Shown piece by piece: positions 46,363 through 50,171 of a DNA stretch of 50,171 bases. The translations under genes and the position numbers were made by a program. Every line of letters starts with the position of its first letter. Position 1 is the first letter of the stretch. The DNA lies in the NCBI GenBank assembly GCA_012032345.1, contig JAAUQI010000037.1, forward strand, positions 1-50,171. The letters run 5' to 3'. This DNA is from Leptolyngbyaceae cyanobacterium RM1_1_2 (GTDB lineage Bacteria; Cyanobacteriota; Cyanobacteriia; Phormidesmidales; Phormidesmidaceae). The notes below the pieces were generated by a model that did no database searches, had not been told where the DNA came from, and saw nothing but the letters and a program-made list of their open reading frames with translations.

Positions 46363-47816
46363 CGATTCAACGCCAGTATACGCTGCCAAACTGTAACCTC
46401 ATCCTTGAAGGTCTTAGTACCCACGCGGGAGGAGATTTTGCTGAGACGATGGATATCCTGGTCAGTGCCGAATGTCACTTAGGCAATTCGGCCCAAGTGC
46501 TCAAAGGCGATCGCGCTTTTTTTGAAAGCCTGATCGCGGCGGTGAGTCAGTACAGTCAGGAGCTGCTCAGCGGTCTGCCCCATCATTACCTAAACCAGCT
46601 CAAAGGCAGTGCGCCTACAGTCCAGCTAACTCAGGCAGGAGGGCCTTACCATCACCTGACCATGCGATCGCCTGAAGTCGCCAATGGCTCTGAAATGGCG
46701 GGTTCTAGCAATGCTACAGAGATGAAGCTGACCACGGTGCAGCTATTCGACCTGGTTGAGGCCATCGACCAGTTTTTGGCCGACAGCCAGACCCTGCCCG
46801 AAATGAATCTCAGCGTCGAGTCTCTACCCCGGCGCTATGCCAAGGCCGCCACACCCGTTGTGCAGCGGGCGCTACCAGCGGCCATTGGCGCTTCCACCCT
46901 GACGGTAGCTGCTGCCGCGTTATTCATGGTGCCCGTGCCCAAGTTTACGCCGCCTGAGCGCCCTGCTGCCGAAACCAGTCAGGATGTACAAGGAGAAGAA
47001 CCAGCCCCTGGCAGCACACCCGTCGAAACGGCTGAACCTGCCGCCTCTGAGCAGCCTGCTGACGTAGTCGCCGCCGCTGCCGCTCTAGACGACCGGGTTG
47101 AGACATCTCCTTCTATTACCGATGCCGAGCAGGTTGCCGACCTGCAGCAGCAGCTAGAGACGAAAATTCGAGAGCAGCTGAGCGATCGCCTGGAGTTTAC
47201 TGAAGACCTAGTTTACCGGGTGGCGGTGTCTGAGCAGGGAGATTTGATTGGCTACAAGTACGTCAACGACGCTGCCCTGCTCAACGTAGACGAAACACCG
47301 CTGCCGGGGCTGACCTTTATTCCCCTAAATCAAGAGCTGGTGCGGCAGGAGCCAGTAGCCCAGTTCCGAGTCACGTTTACGCCGTTAGGGGAGTTAGCGG
47401 TTGAGCCTTGGTCAGACTCGGATAGAGCCGCTCAGCCGCCAGACTCGCCAGAAGCAGATACACCAGAGGCAGACGCACCAGAAATAACCGCTGAGCTGCC
47501 AGCCACCATCGAGAACGAGATTGTTACCCCAGTTTTGATTGAAGATCTCAACCAGCGGCTTTACAGAGCGCTGCGCGATCGCCAGCTACCGGAGCTATCG
47601 TCAGATTTGACCTATCGGGTACGGCTAGACGAGGCGGGTGATGTGGTGGGTTATGAAGCCCTAGATGCAGCCAGTCAGGCCGTCTTAGACGAGACGCCGC
47701 TGCCCGGACTGGCTACAGCAGACGGCGATACGTCAGCTCCCCAGGCAGACTTCCGCATTGCATTTACACAAAACGGGGTTTTGGAGGTCAGTCCCTGGAA
47801 GGGATGGCCCCGCTAG
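46359..47816 (+). CDS. DUF4335 protein with tandem repeated domain
   Basis: 485 residues from ATG 46359. The N-terminal 190 residues are the DUF4335 domain (YTLPNCNLILEGLSTHAGG at the start). A hydrophobic segment STLTVAAAALFMVPVP near 190-205 suggests a membrane anchor. After an acidic low-complexity linker come two similar 90-residue units, each with an LxYRV strand, G-DL/VIGY, V-DETPLPGL and an R[VI][TA]F strand, ending EPW or SPW. They are separated by a Pro/Glu/Ala-rich spacer. Likely periplasm-facing. Function unknown; translationally coupled to DUF3038. Confidence 0.85.
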   Translation: MTIQRQYTLPNCNLILEGLSTHAGGDFAETMDILVSAECHLGNSAQVLKGDRAFFESLIAAVSQYSQELLSGLPHHYLNQLKGSAPTVQLTQAGGPYHHLTMRSPEVANGSEMAGSSNATEMKLTTVQLFDLVEAIDQFLADSQTLPEMNLSVESLPRRYAKAATPVVQRALPAAIGASTLTVAAAALFMVPVPKFTPPERPAAETSQDVQGEEPAPGSTPVETAEPAASEQPADVVAAAAALDDRVETSPSITDAEQVADLQQQLETKIREQLSDRLEFTEDLVYRVAVSEQGDLIGYKYVNDAALLNVDETPLPGLTFIPLNQELVRQEPVAQFRVTFTPLGELAVEPWSDSDRAAQPPDSPEADTPEADAPEITAELPATIENEIVTPVLIEDLNQRLYRALRDRQLPELSSDLTYRVRLDEAGDVVGYEALDAASQAVLDETPLPGLATADGDTSAPQADFRIAFTQNGVLEVSPWKGWPR

Positions 47817-47894
47817 CCTTAAGGTTTTGGCACTCAGGGCCACCAGGATTACCGCTAGGCTGAACACAGCGCCACACTGGGACAACATCGGCAC

Positions 47895-48848
47895 ATGATT
47901 GAGGATGGGACGGCTACTCAAAGATCACGCGCTCAGCCAGCTGAGGTCGAAGGTAGCTGGCTGCGATCGCTGCTGGTGTTTTTATTTCGGTTGCTGCTGC
48001 TGGGTGTTGGCAGTACGCTGGCGTGGCTGGTGGGGCTGCTGATTGCCCAGTTTTATTCGGCTCCGCCTACAACGTCGCCGCCCCTGCAGGAGAGCCTCGG
48101 ACGACGCAGCAGCCGGACTGTGACAAAATTACAGCAGCTACCGCAGTGGTGGCAGCAGGGTAATACAGCTCCACAGGTAATTGTGCCTAATTCTATCCCG
48201 GCTAGTGGGTCTGCGGGTGAGCCTGCTTCTGCCGCAGTGCCAAAGCCTGATCTAACGCCAGCAGAGCAACAGGCAATTGAAACCGATCTGGCCGCAATCG
48301 AAAGCGATCTGGCGGCTCTGAGCGATCGCGCCACCAAGCTGGAGTCTCAGGTAGGCCAGCAGCGCCCTCCCCGTACTTTAGAAGACCGCATAGCGGCTAT
48401 TGCTAGCGCGATCGCCCCGGCCCCTGATACCGCCGTTGCTGAAACAGCAGATCCTTCGCTGTCGCTGCCTCTAACCCCTTTGCCAACGGCCTCCCAGCCT
48501 GCGGTGGACTTACCCAAAATTACGCTGCCGGGTCAGGTGTTGTTTGCTGAGGATAGCGCTCAGCTCCGGCCTGAGGCTGAGGCTTTGCTGGCGGCGCTGG
48601 TGCCTGATTTGAGTACCTATCCCAGCGCCACTATTTTAATTGCGGCCCACACAGCCCCGCAGCCCACAGCCGATGCCAGCCGTCAGCTCTCTTTTTTGCA
48701 GGCTGTGGCTGTCCGCCGCTCTCTGGCCTCGCAGCTAGGGGAGGGCTATAGCTGGCTACCCATCGGCTATGGTCAAACCCGACCCGTCCCCGGCGATCGC
48801 GCTGCCCAAAATCACCGCATTGAGCTAGTCATCATTCCGGCTCAGTGA
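47895..48848 (+). CDS. OmpA-like peptidoglycan-associated membrane protein
   Basis: 317 residues from ATG 47895. One N-terminal transmembrane helix (LLVFLFRLLLLGVGSTLAW, about residues 28-50). A middle region has coiled-coil-like character (IETDLAAIESDLAALSDRA). The C-terminal OmpA-like domain has LPGQVLFAEDSAQLRPEAEAL, ILIAAHTAP and NHRIELVII, the peptidoglycan-binding signature. Such proteins link the inner membrane to the wall. It follows DUF3038-DUF4335 by 78 bases on the same strand, a conserved cyanobacterial trio in my recollection. Confidence 0.75.
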   Translation: MIEDGTATQRSRAQPAEVEGSWLRSLLVFLFRLLLLGVGSTLAWLVGLLIAQFYSAPPTTSPPLQESLGRRSSRTVTKLQQLPQWWQQGNTAPQVIVPNSIPASGSAGEPASAAVPKPDLTPAEQQAIETDLAAIESDLAALSDRATKLESQVGQQRPPRTLEDRIAAIASAIAPAPDTAVAETADPSLSLPLTPLPTASQPAVDLPKITLPGQVLFAEDSAQLRPEAEALLAALVPDLSTYPSATILIAAHTAPQPTADASRQLSFLQAVAVRRSLASQLGEGYSWLPIGYGQTRPVPGDRAAQNHRIELVIIPAQ

Positions 48849-48875
48849 AGTATATAGATTTTGATACAGGGGTTT

Positions 48876-49155
48876 TCAGATTGAAGATTTCAAGAGCGAT
48901 CGCGTGGCCCCATTGGGCAAGGTAAAGCCTGAACTAGAGTCAAAAGCTTCTCCGGTGGCGTCTAGCTCAGCCCAGACAAAAAAGCTGCCCAAAGATTCTG
49001 CCGTTGCGGTTCCCAGCATCAGCAAACGCTGGCGGCATAACAATAATTTCTCCACTGGCGTTGCGCTCAGTTCGCAAGTCGGGGTTCGTTTGGCAAAATC
49101 TATAAAACTGCTGCTCACTCGTGTCTGACGTTGGTGGTGAGCGCAGAAAGATCAA
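48876..49155 (-). pseudogene. Remnant of a Uma2-family (DUF820) nuclease-like gene
   Basis: Leftward, two overlapping frames together encode the N-terminal half of a Uma2 protein: FYRFCQTNPDLRTERNASG, then EIIVMPP, GNRNGRIFGQLF and, one frame over, FVWAELDATGEAFDSSSGF, TLPNGATRS. The frame change falls in a run of six T residues (minus strand) near 48,985. The rest of the protein, including the catalytic (PD-(D/E)XK) motif, is gone. Uma2 proteins are abundant, poorly understood nuclease-fold proteins in cyanobacteria. Decayed. Confidence 0.75.
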
Positions 49156-49389
49156 TGGGTAACTGGATTTGGTCAGATCTGATCAACAGGCTAGCCATCA
49201 GCAATCTGGTTCTATGCAGAACAGAAAAGCTGTTCTCATTGTAGCGAGTAGTCTGTGAGCGCAGGTGTGGAGTGCATTTCCTCTTCGGGAGATATAAAAG
49301 CTAAACCTGGCCTAATCTTTTTGAGGATTTTACTGACGCTGGCGGATAAAGCGGGTAAAAAGGAAGAGTGACCACACTGAGGAACCCTA

Positions 49390-50171
49390 ATGCTAGAACC
49401 TCTCTCCTTGGCGGCGGCGACGGTGATTGCCAAAATTGTGCTGGATAAGTTTTATGAGGGGGCGGGGAAAGAGCTGGAGGAAACCGCGAGTAATCTGGGC
49501 GGGGCGGCGGTGACTCAGGTGAGTGAGAAGGTGCAGCAGATTGGCAAACTGGTGTGGCAGCGCTGCTTTAGGGGCAAGCCGGGGGTCGATAAGCGCCTAG
49601 AGTCGGCAGCGAAGGGATCTAAAGCTGACCTGGAAGTTTTGCAGGGCTATCTAGAAACCGAACTGACCAAGACCGCTGAGCCAGACGCTCTCTTTGCTGA
49701 GCAGGTGAAGAAGCTTGCGGGTGAGCTGCATCAGGTGATTGTGAAGATGGAGGGTGTGAATGCTCAAAACGTTCAGCAGAACTTCGATCGCCAAAATACG
49801 CAGGTGAATGCACCCAACACAAATGTCTATAACGTAGGCGATGGGTCAACGGTTCATTTTAGTTAGCTACAGTCGGCGGGAGAGGCACCGCCAAAGCCAA
49901 GCACCCCAGACTATGGATTAGAGAACCTGATTGCGACTCAGTTTGTCGGTCGGCAGGCTGAGTTAGACACGCTGCACGCAAAGCTGCAAAGCTCTGAGCA
50001 GGTGGCGATCGCTGCTGTAGCAGGCATGGGCGGCATTGGCAAAACAGCCCTGGCCCAGGAATATCTGCGGCGATATAAAGATAATTACCCTGGGGGGCGC
50101 TGGTACCTGCGGCTGCGCGATCAGAGCCTAGTGAGTCAGCTTCTGAGCGCGGCGGCGCTCTTTGGCTGGGA
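49390..50171 (+). pseudogene. NB-ARC/STAND protein gene interrupted by an in-frame TAG, cut by the window end
   Basis: Frame opens at ATG 49390. Residues 1-158 form a helical effector-associated-type domain (AAATVIAKIVLDKFYEGAG, FDRQNTQVNAPNTNVYNVG). A TAG stop occurs at 49864-49866. The same frame then continues open to the end of the window: NLIATQFVGRQAELDTLH, and the P-loop VAGMGGIGKTALAQEYL, the NB-ARC/STAND signature. No ATG, GTG or TTG in that frame lies between the TAG and the region before the P-loop, except GTG just before AIAAVAG, which is too close. A CAG to TAG change would explain it. STAND proteins often act in regulation or anti-phage sensing. Incomplete at the 3' side. Confidence 0.7.

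Noticed and set aside
31294-49866. Possible reassignment of TAG as a sense codon, because two genes have in-frame TAG
   Set aside because: TAG is the normal stop of intact genes here (for example gmk and pcyA), so the two cases are nonsense mutations or readthrough, not recoding.

Overview
The window is chromosomal DNA of a cyanobacterium. The evidence is the dense scatter of the HIP1 octamer GCGATCGC through genes and spacers, a phycobilin synthesis gene (pcyA), a type III glutamine synthetase (glnN), the cyanobacteria-restricted DUF3038/DUF4335 pair, and a PEP-CTERM exported protein. Gene content fits a filamentous or pico-filamentous Leptolyngbya/Synechococcales-type genome, but the species cannot be told from sequence alone. 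Most of the window is ordinary housekeeping and conserved hypothetical genes on both strands, with no rRNA, tRNA or CRISPR array recognised.

Layout. 0-1.6 kb: the edge of an IS630-type transposase, a 58-residue protein and rpe with a HIP1-built terminator. 1.7-7.7 kb: an S8 peptidase with a DUF1232 protein, a PEP-CTERM beta-propeller-like protein and a large TPR protein. 7.8-11.6 kb: pcyA-gmk, converging on ftsI and an FtsL-like gene. 11.8-17.2 kb: acetolactate synthase with a C-terminal zinc ribbon, a frameshifted alpha/beta-hydrolase-like gene, a histidine kinase and purN. 17.2-22.7 kb: a structured leader before an outer-membrane-type protein, a frameshifted topoisomerase IB, a DUF937/EF-hand protein, a DJ-1/PfpI protein, a cyclase-family hydrolase and an SDR.

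23.4-28.4 kb is the most interesting region. It is a tight three-gene operon of a PD-(D/E)XK (DUF559) nuclease-like protein, a winged-helix-like adaptor and a 1085-residue protein joining an N-terminal AAA/STAND-type ATPase to a C-terminal HerA-type ATPase. The architecture suggests an anti-phage or DNA-processing system that I cannot match to a named one. The first half of the ATPase gene is AT-richer and free of HIP1 sites, unlike its second half, so the gene looks mosaic. Just downstream, beyond mnmG, lies a decayed MntA/HepT toxin-antitoxin pair.

31.4-42.1 kb holds a phosphodiesterase, a fatty-acid desaturase, glnN split by a one-base deletion, small membrane and exported proteins, and a Zn-alcohol dehydrogenase/SRPBCC pair. 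42.3-45.6 kb is a cytochrome P450, epoxide-hydrolase-like and AEC-transporter cassette. 45.8-48.8 kb is DUF3038-DUF4335-OmpA-like, probably a cell-envelope unit. The window ends in a Uma2 remnant and an NB-ARC (STAND) gene whose N-terminal domain is cut from its ATPase by an in-frame TAG.

Broken genes are a theme: topA-IB and glnN each lack one G directly beside a GCGATCGC site, which could be mutation or a systematic sequencing error at a methylated motif. The hydrolase, the Uma2 remnant, hepT and the NB-ARC gene are broken in other ways.
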